Source: Roseateles_B sp041913905
GTDB taxonomy: Bacteria; Pseudomonadota; Gammaproteobacteria; Burkholderiales; Burkholderiaceae_C
NCBI GenBank assembly: GCA_041913905.1
Contig: JAYSEK010000003.1
Span: 124,001-188,000 of the forward strand
DNA: 64,000 bases
Reading direction: 5' to 3'
Shown: one piece after another, positions 8,211 through 16,339 of the stretch
How the letters are laid out: each line of letters begins with the position of its first letter
How positions within the stretch are numbered: the first letter of the stretch is position 1
Translations under genes and position numbers: made by a program
The notes under the pieces: model-generated
What the model saw: only the letters and a program-made list of their open reading frames with translations
Database searches by the model: none
What the model was told of the DNA's origin: nothing

Positions 8211-10367
8211 ATGATCTCCAGCCATCCCTCCTCACCGGTTCGAGGCCTTCGCAGGCGATGGGCCCCGCTTGCACCACTGGCCGGTCTGCTCATTCTTGGC
8301 GCGTCCTCCCGGGCCGCCGAGGAGCCCAGGCCCCAGGCGCCCAAGGCCACAGGCGCCGCATCGCTGCAGTTGCCGGCGCGTGTGGCGGCGGTGGGCTTGC
8401 AGGGCGTGCAGGGCGTGCGGCAGGTCGGCATGTTCCACAGCGGCGGCCCCATCGTCGGCAACCCCGACTTCCTGATGAAGACGCGCAAGGGCCGCGTGCT
8501 GGATCCTCAGCGCGTGCTGGTGGCCTGCGAATCGCGCTTCGGCGCCGCGGCGGCCGACCCGGCCCAGCGCCCGGGCGCCGTGCTGTCCCTGGATGTCAGC
8601 GGCCCGGAGCCCTTGCGCATCCCCGCCGACTTCGCCCGTCAAGGGGGCCAGAAGGACGGGCTGGATGGCAAGGTGCGCGTCTATACCGCGCAGACGCCGG
8701 ACTTCCTGAACGCCCGCCACAACCCGCAGGCCCGCACGGCCACGCAGCCGGCGGTCGCGGGTCCGCGCTACATCTCCATCAACAATGCTTTCGGTCGCCC
8801 GTGGTTCGCCAACAGCCCCTTCGGGCATGCTGGCGTAGGGTCTGTCACCGTCGTGGACCCCGACGGCACGCCGCTGGACAACCCGCCGAGCGAGCGCGCC
8901 GGCGGCGTCTTCTTCGGCACCTTGACCCCCCGCAGCCAGGTGCCCGTGGGACGGGTCAACACGGCCTTCACTCGTCTGATCAACTACCGCGACGGCAAGC
9001 CGCTGACTGCAGGCGGTCTGGTGCGCGGCGCGGCCGGAACAGCCTTCCTGGGGGCATCGCCGGACGGCAGCGGCTTTGCCGTCTTTGCGGTCGCGATGGC
9101 TGACGGCAGCATCGTGCAGGCCCATGTGCAGGACGGCATCGACGGCCTGGCGCCTGCGGGCACGGTGGCGCCGGCCGAGGCGAGCGCGGATCCAGGCGTC
9201 ATCGGCATGACCTTCAAATGGACGCCGGACCGCGTGCTCTACGTGGCCGACGGCCTGCGCAATCGCGTGGCCATGCTGGCGCTCAAGGACGATGGCCGGC
9301 ACTTCAAGCTGGGCGCAGCGCGCTACGTCAACGATCCGGCCTTGCGCATGCCGGTGGACGTCGCGGCCGCGGTGCCGGAGATTGCCAACCCGCGCTTCGC
9401 CAGCCATACCACCATGGCCGGCGGGTCCGACATCTACGTGCTCAATCGGGGCGACGGCAGCGTGCTGCGCATGGACCAGCAGGGACGGGTGCTGGTGCGC
9501 GCCCAGATCCGCCTGCCGGATGGGCGACCGCTGGGCGGCGGGCTCGCCCGGGCGATGGCCGTGTCTGCCGACGCTCAAAAGCTCTGGATCACCGTGCAGG
9601 GGGAGCTGCCCGGCCATGCCGGCTATGAAGGCGCGTTGCTGGAGCTGCCCGCCTTCGACCTGACGGGCACCTTCGAAGGGCGGCAGCAGCCAACGGTGGA
9701 ACGCAAACCGGAGCAGTTGGCCAGCAGTGCGGGCCGCCAGGCCTTCATGCGCGAGATGACGCCCGCCGAGGGCCTGGGCCCGCTGTTCAACGCTCGCTCC
9801 TGTCTGGCCTGCCACAGCGATCCCGGCGTGGGCGGCGGCAGCGACCGCGAGGAGCACTTCGCCGTGCGCGTGGCGCGTTTGCACCCGGTGACCGGACGCC
9901 TGGAGACGCTGGAAGGCATGAACAGCCCCGTCGCGCGTCGCCGTTCCTTGCGCGAGCTCGGCTTTGCGGATGCGCCCGAGCCCGTGCCGCCGCGGCTGGC
10001 CAATGTGGCGTCCATGCGCATGCCCATGAGCCTCTATGAAGTGGGCGGCATGGACGCCGTTCCGGACGCCGCAATCCTGGCGCATGCCGTCAGCAAGGGC
10101 GACGGCATCAAGGGCCGCCCCAACTGGGTGGTCAGCGCCAACGGCGAGCCCAAGGTCGGGCGCTTCGGCTGGAAGGCCGACGCCGCGGGCCTGGAGCAGA
10201 TGGTGGCCAATGCCTACGCCAATGAACTGGGCATCACCAGCCCGATGGCTCCGGGCAATGGACGCCTCGATGACGACGGTCGCCTGGCCCGCCAGGTGAC
10301 GGCCTTCCTGCGCAGTCTCAAGAAGCCGGACCTGAAGCCGGACCTGAAAACGGATCCCAAGCCATGA
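8211..10367 (+). CDS. periplasmic protein with N-terminal half of a di-heme oxidoreductase (heme c site 1)
   Basis: A 718-aa exported protein. Start 8211 gives a signal peptide (RRRW then a hydrophobic core, cleavage near SSRAAEE); the ATG at 8151 would place 20 unlike residues before it. Residues about 60-490 look like a beta-propeller (repeats such as RVLYVADGLRNRVAML and SDIYVLNRGDGSVLRMD). From about 515 the sequence is the first half of the di-heme oxidoreductase (putative thiol oxidoreductase/peroxidase) family: GPLFNARSCLACH with heme ligands C531, C534, H535, and the family block GRFGWKADAAGLEQ near the end. The second heme domain normally following is missing and is found instead at the end of the next gene, which it overlaps by four bases (ATGA). 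First gene behind operator A. Confidence 0.85.
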   Translation: MISSHPSSPVRGLRRRWAPLAPLAGLLILGASSRAAEEPRPQAPKATGAASLQLPARVAAVGLQGVQGVRQVGMFHSGGPIVGNPDFLMKTRKGRVLDPQRVLVACESRFGAAAADPAQRPGAVLSLDVSGPEPLRIPADFARQGGQKDGLDGKVRVYTAQTPDFLNARHNPQARTATQPAVAGPRYISINNAFGRPWFANSPFGHAGVGSVTVVDPDGTPLDNPPSERAGGVFFGTLTPRSQVPVGRVNTAFTRLINYRDGKPLTAGGLVRGAAGTAFLGASPDGSGFAVFAVAMADGSIVQAHVQDGIDGLAPAGTVAPAEASADPGVIGMTFKWTPDRVLYVADGLRNRVAMLALKDDGRHFKLGAARYVNDPALRMPVDVAAAVPEIANPRFASHTTMAGGSDIYVLNRGDGSVLRMDQQGRVLVRAQIRLPDGRPLGGGLARAMAVSADAQKLWITVQGELPGHAGYEGALLELPAFDLTGTFEGRQQPTVERKPEQLASSAGRQAFMREMTPAEGLGPLFNARSCLACHSDPGVGGGSDREEHFAVRVARLHPVTGRLETLEGMNSPVARRRSLRELGFADAPEPVPPRLANVASMRMPMSLYEVGGMDAVPDAAILAHAVSKGDGIKGRPNWVVSANGEPKVGRFGWKADAAGLEQMVANAYANELGITSPMAPGNGRLDDDGRLARQVTAFLRSLKKPDLKPDLKTDPKP

Positions 10368-11797
10368 CGACAGCCAGCCTTCCGACGCCTCTTCTGCGCC
10401 TGGGCGCATGGGTCCAAGTCCTGCCCGGCATCGCGGTGCTGGCGCTGTTCGCCATGGTGGCGCAATGGGTGGCCGGCGGCCTGGGTGAGCCGCTGTCGCG
10501 CAATCCCGTGCTGGTGGCCATGCTGCTGGGCCTGCTGATCGGCAATGTGTCCGGCTATCCGGAGCGGCTGCGGCCCGGCCTGGACTTCACCAAGCGCTAC
10601 CTGCTTCGCGGGGCGGTGGTGCTGATCGGCTTCCGCGTCACGGTGCGTCTGCTGCCGGACCTGGGGCTGGGGCCGCTGGTCGTCGCCGCGGTGGAGCTGC
10701 TGGCCATGCTCTTCATCGTCAACTGGGTGGCCATGCGGGTGTTCCGGCTGGATCGCAACCTCTCTCTGCTGCTGGCCTGCGGCACGGCCATTTGCGGCGC
10801 CGCCGCCATCCTGTCCGTGTCGGCCATGACGCGGGCCCGCACGCAGCAGACGGGCATGGCGGTCACGCTGATCACCCTCTTTGGTTCGCTGGCCCTGCTG
10901 GTCTATCCCATTGCCTTCCTCAACGGCTGGATGCCGGGCATTGACGATGAGCAGTACGGGGTTTTCGTTGGCGCCAGCATCTACGAGCTCGCCCAGGTCT
11001 ACGGCTCGTCGTATGCCGTCTCTGAAATGGCACTGAACACGGCGACCCTGGTGAAGCTGGCCAAGGTGCTGCTGCTGATCCCGGTGCTGCTGGCACTGAA
11101 ATACGGCACCCGAGGCGACCGCAGCGCCAAGATCCCGTTCCCCTGGTTCATCGTGGGCTTCATCGGGGTGATGCTGTTGAACTCCAGCGTGACCCTGCAT
11201 CCCGTGCTGCGCGCCACCATCCTGGACGTGGACCTCTTCCTCTTCCTGATGGTGATGTTCGCCGTGGGCCTGGATACGCGCTTCGCCCGCCTGCGCGACG
11301 AAGGTGGCGCGCTGAAGCTGGTCGGCCTGGGCCTGTTCACGCTGGTGCTGTCGGCCTCGCTGAGCTACGCGCTGGTGCGCCAACTGGCACCCTCCGGCAC
11401 GAGCACCGCGCCGTCGGGGTCGCCCGCCGAAAGCGCGATGCTCGCGAGTCCCGGCGGCAAGCTGTTCAGCACCATCGGCTGCGCCAAGTGCCACGTCCCC
11501 AGCATGCCCACGCAGGGCGGCGCCGCGGTGACCTTGTACTCCGACCTGCTGCTGCACGACATGGGCGCTGCGCTGGACGACAAGCTGATCCAGGGCGACG
11601 CCACCGGCCGCGACTGGCGCACGGCGCCGCTGGTGGGCCTGAGCATGCGCAAGCGTTACCTGCACGATGGCCGAGCGCAGCGGCTCAACGACGCCATCCT
11701 GGCCCATGAAGGGGAGGGCGCCATCGTGCGCGATCGCTACTTCGACCTCAATGAGCAGGAGCAGCAACTGGTGCTGGAGTTCCTGGGGCGGCTGTGA
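10364..11797 (+). CDS. YeiH-family (UPF0324) membrane protein fused to C-terminal half of a di-heme oxidoreductase (heme c site 2)
   Basis: A 477-aa fusion. Residues about 15-345 are a YeiH-type putative sulfate exporter: roughly ten membrane segments and the hallmark GTAICGAAAI. After a short linker, residues about 360-477 match the C-terminal heme domain of di-heme oxidoreductases: GCAKCH with C373, C376, H377, then YSDLLLHDMG, WRTAPLVGLS and YLHDGRAQRLNDAILAHEGE. For heme attachment this tail must face the periplasm. Together with the preceding gene it rebuilds a complete two-heme enzyme, one half soluble, one half tethered to a transporter. Start overlaps the previous stop; its own stop overlaps the next start (GTGA). 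Substrate unknown; sulfite or thiol chemistry is only suggested by family. Confidence 0.85.
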   Translation: MTTASLPTPLLRLGAWVQVLPGIAVLALFAMVAQWVAGGLGEPLSRNPVLVAMLLGLLIGNVSGYPERLRPGLDFTKRYLLRGAVVLIGFRVTVRLLPDLGLGPLVVAAVELLAMLFIVNWVAMRVFRLDRNLSLLLACGTAICGAAAILSVSAMTRARTQQTGMAVTLITLFGSLALLVYPIAFLNGWMPGIDDEQYGVFVGASIYELAQVYGSSYAVSEMALNTATLVKLAKVLLLIPVLLALKYGTRGDRSAKIPFPWFIVGFIGVMLLNSSVTLHPVLRATILDVDLFLFLMVMFAVGLDTRFARLRDEGGALKLVGLGLFTLVLSASLSYALVRQLAPSGTSTAPSGSPAESAMLASPGGKLFSTIGCAKCHVPSMPTQGGAAVTLYSDLLLHDMGAALDDKLIQGDATGRDWRTAPLVGLSMRKRYLHDGRAQRLNDAILAHEGEGAIVRDRYFDLNEQEQQLVLEFLGRL

Positions 11798-12591
11798 GCT
11801 GGCCGGCGTTGGGCGAGGGGCTGCGCCTCTTCGTCCTGCGCGCCGATGAGGTGGACATCGCCGACCTGGCCTTGTTCGCCCAGTGGCTGGATCCGCGTGA
11901 GCGGGTGCGCCTGGCGCAGTTCCGCTTCGAGCCGCACCGCCGCGAGTACCTGGCCGGCCGCGGGCTGACGCGCCAGGTGCTGGCCCACTACACAGGCCAG
12001 GCGCCGCAGGATCTCCGCTTCGAGGAGGGCCGGCAGGGAAAGCCCGCGCTGCACGATCCCTGCGGACTGCACTTCAACCTGTCGCATGCCTGCGGCCTCA
12101 ACGTGCTGGCGCTGAGCCGGCTTGGGTCGCTGGGCGTGGATGTCGAGTGCATCGAAGCGCGGCGCGACATCGCTCCGCTCGTTCAGCGCTTTTTCGCCGC
12201 GGCGGAAGGGCAGGCGGTGGCCCGCGCCCCGATGGCGCAGCGACAGCGCCTGGCTTTCTCGCTCTGGACCTTGAAGGAGGCCCTGTCCAAGGCGCTGGGA
12301 CTCGGGCTTTCGATGCCTCTGGATGCGTTTGCCTTCGAGCTCGACGGCCATGAGATCCACCTGCGCTGGCCTCAACCGCACGCCGGCGCCGCGCTGCCCT
12401 GGCAGCTGGGCCAGCATGCGCTGGGGAAAGATGTGTTGTGCGCCTGGGCCCTGAACGCGGCCCGCGCGCCATCGACGGTGTCCTTGCACGAGGTGACGCC
12501 CGGCGCCGGCTGCAGGGAGCTTGCGGCAGGTCTTTTGAGGCGGGGATCCGCGGCTGGCCGCATGGCGTCATCGCAGGCGCTCCAGCGCTGA
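11794..12591 (+). CDS. Sfp-type 4'-phosphopantetheinyl transferase
   Basis: A 265-aa enzyme that moves phosphopantetheine from CoA to the conserved serine of carrier proteins, needed here to activate the PKS ACPs and NRPS PCPs. Family blocks are all present: GKPAL, FNLSHACGL, GVDVE and FSLWTLKEALSKALGLGLS (the WxxKEAxxKxxG motif). The GTG start at 11794 overlaps the stop of the YeiH fusion gene, giving translational coupling. Its C-terminal 30 residues run close to the next operator and look unstructured. Its co-transcription with the heme proteins behind operator A ties those genes to the biosynthetic cluster. Confidence 0.95.
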   Translation: MSWPALGEGLRLFVLRADEVDIADLALFAQWLDPRERVRLAQFRFEPHRREYLAGRGLTRQVLAHYTGQAPQDLRFEEGRQGKPALHDPCGLHFNLSHACGLNVLALSRLGSLGVDVECIEARRDIAPLVQRFFAAAEGQAVARAPMAQRQRLAFSLWTLKEALSKALGLGLSMPLDAFAFELDGHEIHLRWPQPHAGAALPWQLGQHALGKDVLCAWALNAARAPSTVSLHEVTPGAGCRELAAGLLRRGSAAGRMASSQALQR

Positions 12592-12593
12592 CG

Positions 12594-12627
12594 ACTAGTC
12601 GCCCGGCTAGTTGCTCCGGCGTATTGA
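12594..12627 (+). promoter_or_regulatory. CTAG-palindrome operator and -10 element, site B
   Basis: ACTAGT-N6-GCTAGT (12594-12611), 10 nt, then TATTGA (12622-12627). It lies 57 bases before the chosen start of the LnmK-like gene and would drive the 23-kb starter/PKS/acyltransferase operon. The palindrome begins 3 bases after the stop codon of the phosphopantetheinyl transferase gene. Confidence 0.78.
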
Positions 12628-12683
12628 GCGCCATGGCTTCCAACGGTGCAATGGCAGGGCCAGAACATCAGGAAGAACGCTTC

Positions 12684-13769
12684 ATGTCCGTCGCCCTCAG
12701 CACTGCCGATGCCGCTGCGCCCACGGGCGCTGCCGTCCCCGCTGCCGCCGCCGTGCCCGTCGCGCGCCGGGTCGAGTCCGTTCAGCTGACCATGTCGCAC
12801 CTCGGACTCGGCAAGCTCAACGAGTACGCGCTGATGGTGCTGTTCGGCAATGCCCATTCGCATCAGCTGGTGGCCGGCACCGGCCAGCGGCCGGACGGGC
12901 TGGTTGACGCGCGCGGCCAGCAGCTCTACCCCGCCTACTTCATGACGCATCTGCAGGTGCCGGCCCGTCGCCTGCTGCGCCAGCACCTGCTGTGGGACGA
13001 GGTGGACGTCGGCGTCGAAGTCCAGCGCTTCGGCGACACCCTGCTGAGCTCCACCTACGCGCTGGGCTGCAAGGGCGAGCTGGTCGCTGAGGACAAGGCC
13101 TGGTCGCCCGAGCTGTTCCCCACCATGCGCGGCGCCAACCTCATCGTGATCGACACCGTGGAGGGTGGCGGTACTTCGCACCGCCAGGTATCCGCGCCGC
13201 GCCAGGACCGCATCGCTGCGCTGCCGCGTCTGCGCGCCGTGCCGCCGGCGGTCGTTGGTGCGCGCAAAGTCCGCACGGAAGGACTGCAAGCCCGCTTCCA
13301 GGACGGCCTGGCCCTGTGCAGCCGTCAGCCCCTGCGCCATGTGGTGCGCCCCGGCCTGGATGCCGCTCCCGGCCACGCCATGATCTTTGCCAAGTTCAGC
13401 GAGCTGATGGACATGGCCGAGCAGCAGCTCCTGAGCGAGGCCATGGCGCAAGACCTGACCCTTGCCCTGCCGCTGGCCGCATTGGGCCACCTCGCACTGC
13501 GCGAGCGCGAAACCTACTACTTCGGCAACTGCTTTGGCGGCGAGGAACTCGAGATCCGATGCCGCGGCCAGCTGCGCCTGCTGCGGCCCACGGAGGTCGA
13601 CGAAGACAGCAACGCCATCCCCGCCGCCGAGCTGGAGCTGTGCTTCGAGATCACGCGCGTCCCGGACCAGACCCTGCTGGCCATCGCCCGCGCCAACAAA
13701 TGGCTGGCGGTGCCCGTCAAGGACCAGGACCTGGTGCGTGACGTCATGCGCAGGATCTCTGGCCGCTGA
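12684..13769 (+). CDS. LnmK/Pnap_2097-like acyltransferase (decarboxylase?) for starter loading
   Basis: A 361-aa protein resembling LnmK, the double-hotdog bifunctional acyltransferase/decarboxylase of leinamycin synthesis that loads methylmalonyl-CoA on an ACP and decarboxylates it to propionyl-ACP, and the related Pnap_2097 biosynthetic family. I recognise the family from its overall layout and blocks such as HLGLGKLNEYALMVLFGNAH, FGDTLLSSTYALG and NCFGGEEL; catalytic residues were not verified. Start 12684 is chosen for AGGAAG placed about 8 bases upstream; an ATG at 12633 would fall at the predicted transcript start of site B. The ACP gene follows after 73 bases and is the likely acceptor. 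Confidence 0.75.
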   Translation: MSVALSTADAAAPTGAAVPAAAAVPVARRVESVQLTMSHLGLGKLNEYALMVLFGNAHSHQLVAGTGQRPDGLVDARGQQLYPAYFMTHLQVPARRLLRQHLLWDEVDVGVEVQRFGDTLLSSTYALGCKGELVAEDKAWSPELFPTMRGANLIVIDTVEGGGTSHRQVSAPRQDRIAALPRLRAVPPAVVGARKVRTEGLQARFQDGLALCSRQPLRHVVRPGLDAAPGHAMIFAKFSELMDMAEQQLLSEAMAQDLTLALPLAALGHLALRERETYYFGNCFGGEELEIRCRGQLRLLRPTEVDEDSNAIPAAELELCFEITRVPDQTLLAIARANKWLAVPVKDQDLVRDVMRRISGR

Positions 13770-13842
13770 TGCAGTCAGCCATGCACGACCTGCAACGCCG
13801 GCGGCTCCTCAACTTCTACCCCACTTGATCAGGTGAATCGCA

Positions 13843-14106
13843 ATGGAAACTCGCTCGAAGATCGATACCGTCATCCTGGACATCCTGGCGCAGAACCAGC
13901 GCAGCGTGAAGGAACTCAAGCCCGGTGACGTCTTCACCAAGGACCTGGGCTTCACCTCGCTGGATGTGGCGCAGCTGATCGCCACGCTGGAGATGGAACT
14001 GGGCGTCGACCCCTTCTCGCAGGGCCAGGTGGCCATCGGCGAAGTCCACACCGTGGGCCGCCTCCATGAGGTCTACGAAGAAGCCCTCGCCGCAGCCACC
14101 TCTTGA
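13843..14106 (+). CDS. stand-alone acyl carrier protein
   Basis: An 87-aa ACP with the phosphopantetheine serine in LGFTSLDVAQL, where threonine replaces the usual aspartate of the DSL motif. An AGGTGA ribosome binding site precedes the ATG. It lies between the LnmK-like gene and the AMP ligase, either of which may load it. Its GxTSL motif matches the N-terminal ACP of the PKS (LGVTSL), suggesting related partners. Confidence 0.92.
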   Translation: METRSKIDTVILDILAQNQRSVKELKPGDVFTKDLGFTSLDVAQLIATLEMELGVDPFSQGQVAIGEVHTVGRLHEVYEEALAAATS

Positions 14107-14121
14107 GACTGGAGGCCCAGC

Positions 14122-15480
14122 ATGCAGTGGATCACCGAGCACCTGGCCGGCTTCGGCGGCCGGGAGGCCTTCGTGCACGAAGGCCGCAGCGTCAGCTACG
14201 AGGAGCTGCTGGCGCAGGTCCGGGCCTGGCAGCAGCGCCTGGATGAACAGGGCACCGACCCCAAGGCCAGCGTGGCCGTCATCGGCGACTACAGCCCCGA
14301 GGTCGCCGCCCTCCTGCTGGCGCTGTGCCTGCGCGGTCAGGTCATCGTGCCTTTGACGAGCGAAACCCGGCACCAGCATGAGCGCTTCTTCGAGATGGCC
14401 CATGTCAGCGACATCTGGGACTGCTCGCCCGGCGCCGAGCAGCACCGCTGCCGCGGCGAGGCGCAAGGGCAGCCCGCCCCCGAGCTGCTGCAGCGGCTGC
14501 ATGCCCAGGGCGATCCGGGCCTGGTGCTGTTCACCTCCGGAACGACCGGGGCCAGCAAGGGATCGGTGCTGAACCTGGCCACGCTGCTGGAGCGCTACAG
14601 GGACCTCGGCCCTGAGAAGCAGCGCCCCTTCCGCACGGCCATCTTCCTGAAGCTGGATCACATCGGCGGCCTCAACACCCTGTTCGCCACGCTGTTCAAC
14701 GGCGGCACGGCGATTCCGCAGTCGGACCGCTCGGTGGCGGCCGTCTGCGCGGCCGTGCAGGCCCAGCGCATCGAGCTGCTGCCCACGACGCCGACTTTCC
14801 TCAACATGCTGCTGTTCTCCAACCAGCAGCAGGCCTATGACCTCGGCTCTCTGAGGCTGGTGACCTACGGCACCGAGCCCATGCCGCCCTCGACGCTCGC
14901 GGCGGCGCACCGCTGCCTGCCTGGCGTTCGCTTCAAGCAGACCTATGGGTCCACCGAGCTGGGGATCTTCTCCACCCAGTCCGAGGCCTCGGACTCGCTG
15001 TGGATCAGCATCGGCGACAGCGGCACGCAGACCAAGGTGCACAACGGAACGCTGTGGGTGCGCAGCCGCACCGCCATGCTGGGCTACCTCAATGCGCCCA
15101 ACCCCTTCGACAGCGACGGCTGGTTCGACACCGGCGACCAGGTCGAGGTCAAGGGCAACTACCTGCGCATCCTCGGGCGTCGCAGCGAGCTCATCAACGT
15201 CGGCGGTGAGAAGGTCTTCCCCGCCGAGATCGAAAGCGTGCTGCTGGAGATGCCCAATGTCCGCGAGGCCGTGGTCTACGCCAAGCCCAGCCCCGTCACC
15301 GGCCACATCGTCGCCGCAACCCTGCAGCTGCATGAACCCGAAGAGCGCGCGGCCCTGATGCGGCGCATCACCTCCCACTGCGGAGGTCGCATGCAGGCCT
15401 ACAAGGTGCCCAAGTTCATCGCCATCGCCGACCAGAGCCTGGTCGGCGCCCGTCTCAAAAAGATCAGGAGCGTGGCCTGA
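14122..15480 (+). CDS. AMP-dependent acyl-ACP/CoA ligase (ANL superfamily)
   Basis: A 452-aa adenylate-forming enzyme, slightly short for the superfamily. Motifs in order: P-loop FTSGTTGASKGSV, YGSTELG, TGD, the hinge GRRSELINVGGEK and the C-terminal lysine region RLKKIRSVA. It should activate a carboxylic acid as an acyl-adenylate and pass it to a carrier, most simply the ACP encoded 16 bases upstream. A GGAGG ribosome binding site precedes the start. The acid substrate cannot be read from the sequence. Confidence 0.92.
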   Translation: MQWITEHLAGFGGREAFVHEGRSVSYEELLAQVRAWQQRLDEQGTDPKASVAVIGDYSPEVAALLLALCLRGQVIVPLTSETRHQHERFFEMAHVSDIWDCSPGAEQHRCRGEAQGQPAPELLQRLHAQGDPGLVLFTSGTTGASKGSVLNLATLLERYRDLGPEKQRPFRTAIFLKLDHIGGLNTLFATLFNGGTAIPQSDRSVAAVCAAVQAQRIELLPTTPTFLNMLLFSNQQQAYDLGSLRLVTYGTEPMPPSTLAAAHRCLPGVRFKQTYGSTELGIFSTQSEASDSLWISIGDSGTQTKVHNGTLWVRSRTAMLGYLNAPNPFDSDGWFDTGDQVEVKGNYLRILGRRSELINVGGEKVFPAEIESVLLEMPNVREAVVYAKPSPVTGHIVAATLQLHEPEERAALMRRITSHCGGRMQAYKVPKFIAIADQSLVGARLKKIRSVA

Positions 15481-15493
15481 GGCCGCGAAGCTT

Positions 15494-16255
15494 ATGGAAC
15501 ACAACAAGCAAGAGAACCCGCAAGCACGGCGCGTCGCCATCGTCAGCGGCGGCAGCCGCGGCCTGGGCCAGGCCATCGTCGAGTCCCTGCTGGACCAGGG
15601 CTACTGCGTCGCCACCTTCAGCCGTTCGCGCACGCCCTTCATTGAGCGGCTGCAGGCCTGCCCCATGCAGGCCGAGTGCTTCCACTGGGAGGCGCTGGAC
15701 GCCGTAGACCATGCCGGCGTCAAGGCCTTCACGCTGCGCGTCCAGCGCCGCTTCGGGCGCATCGACCTGCTGGTCAACAACGCCGGCGTGAACCTGGACC
15801 AGCTGCTGCCGGTGACGCCCGACGACGAGATCGACAAGCTGCTCGCGCTCAACCTCGAGTCCGTGATCAAGCTCTCGAGGCTGGCCTCGCGTGCCATGCT
15901 CACCAAGGGCGGCGGCAACATCATCAACATCAGCTCGATCCTGGGTACACGCGGCTTCAAGGGAACTTCGGTCTACAGCGCCACCAAGGCTGCGCTGGAC
16001 GGCTTCTCCCGCAGCCTGGCCCGCGAGCTGGGCAGCCGCGGCATCCGCGTCAACTCCATCGCCCCGGGCTTCCTGGCAACCGACATGACGCACGACATGC
16101 CCGAGCGCCAGCGCGCGCAGATCCTGCGTCGCACGCCCATGGGCCGCCTGGGCGAGGTCGGCGACGTCGCCGGCCTGGTCCGCTACCTGATCTCGGACGA
16201 AGCCAGCTTCATCACCGGTCAGACCTTCGTCGTCGACGGCGGCCTGACCTGCTGA
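15494..16255 (+). CDS. FabG-like short-chain dehydrogenase/reductase
   Basis: A 253-aa classical SDR. The nucleotide-binding SGGSRGLG, NNAG at about residue 95, the catalytic serine in NISSI and YSATK are all visible, and the C terminus (FITGQTFVVDGGLTC) is that of 3-oxoacyl-ACP reductases. Between the ligase and the PKS it may reduce a beta-keto starter on the stand-alone ACP. It could also serve in trans the second PKS module, which has a dehydratase but no ketoreductase. Confidence 0.93.
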   Translation: MEHNKQENPQARRVAIVSGGSRGLGQAIVESLLDQGYCVATFSRSRTPFIERLQACPMQAECFHWEALDAVDHAGVKAFTLRVQRRFGRIDLLVNNAGVNLDQLLPVTPDDEIDKLLALNLESVIKLSRLASRAMLTKGGGNIINISSILGTRGFKGTSVYSATKAALDGFSRSLARELGSRGIRVNSIAPGFLATDMTHDMPERQRAQILRRTPMGRLGEVGDVAGLVRYLISDEASFITGQTFVVDGGLTC

Positions 16256-16339
16256 CCCCGCCCCGCTCTTGCCAACCGCCCAGAACCGTCTGCAGCGTGG
16301 CCCGTAGGGGGCCACGCCTTTTGTCCTTGTGGAGTTCCC

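Noticed and set aside
8211..11797. A frameshift within a single di-heme oxidoreductase gene as explanation for the split.
   Set aside because: The two heme halves are separated by the whole YeiH membrane region, and the genes have their own start, stop and a clean ATGA overlap, so a simple frameshift does not explain the arrangement.
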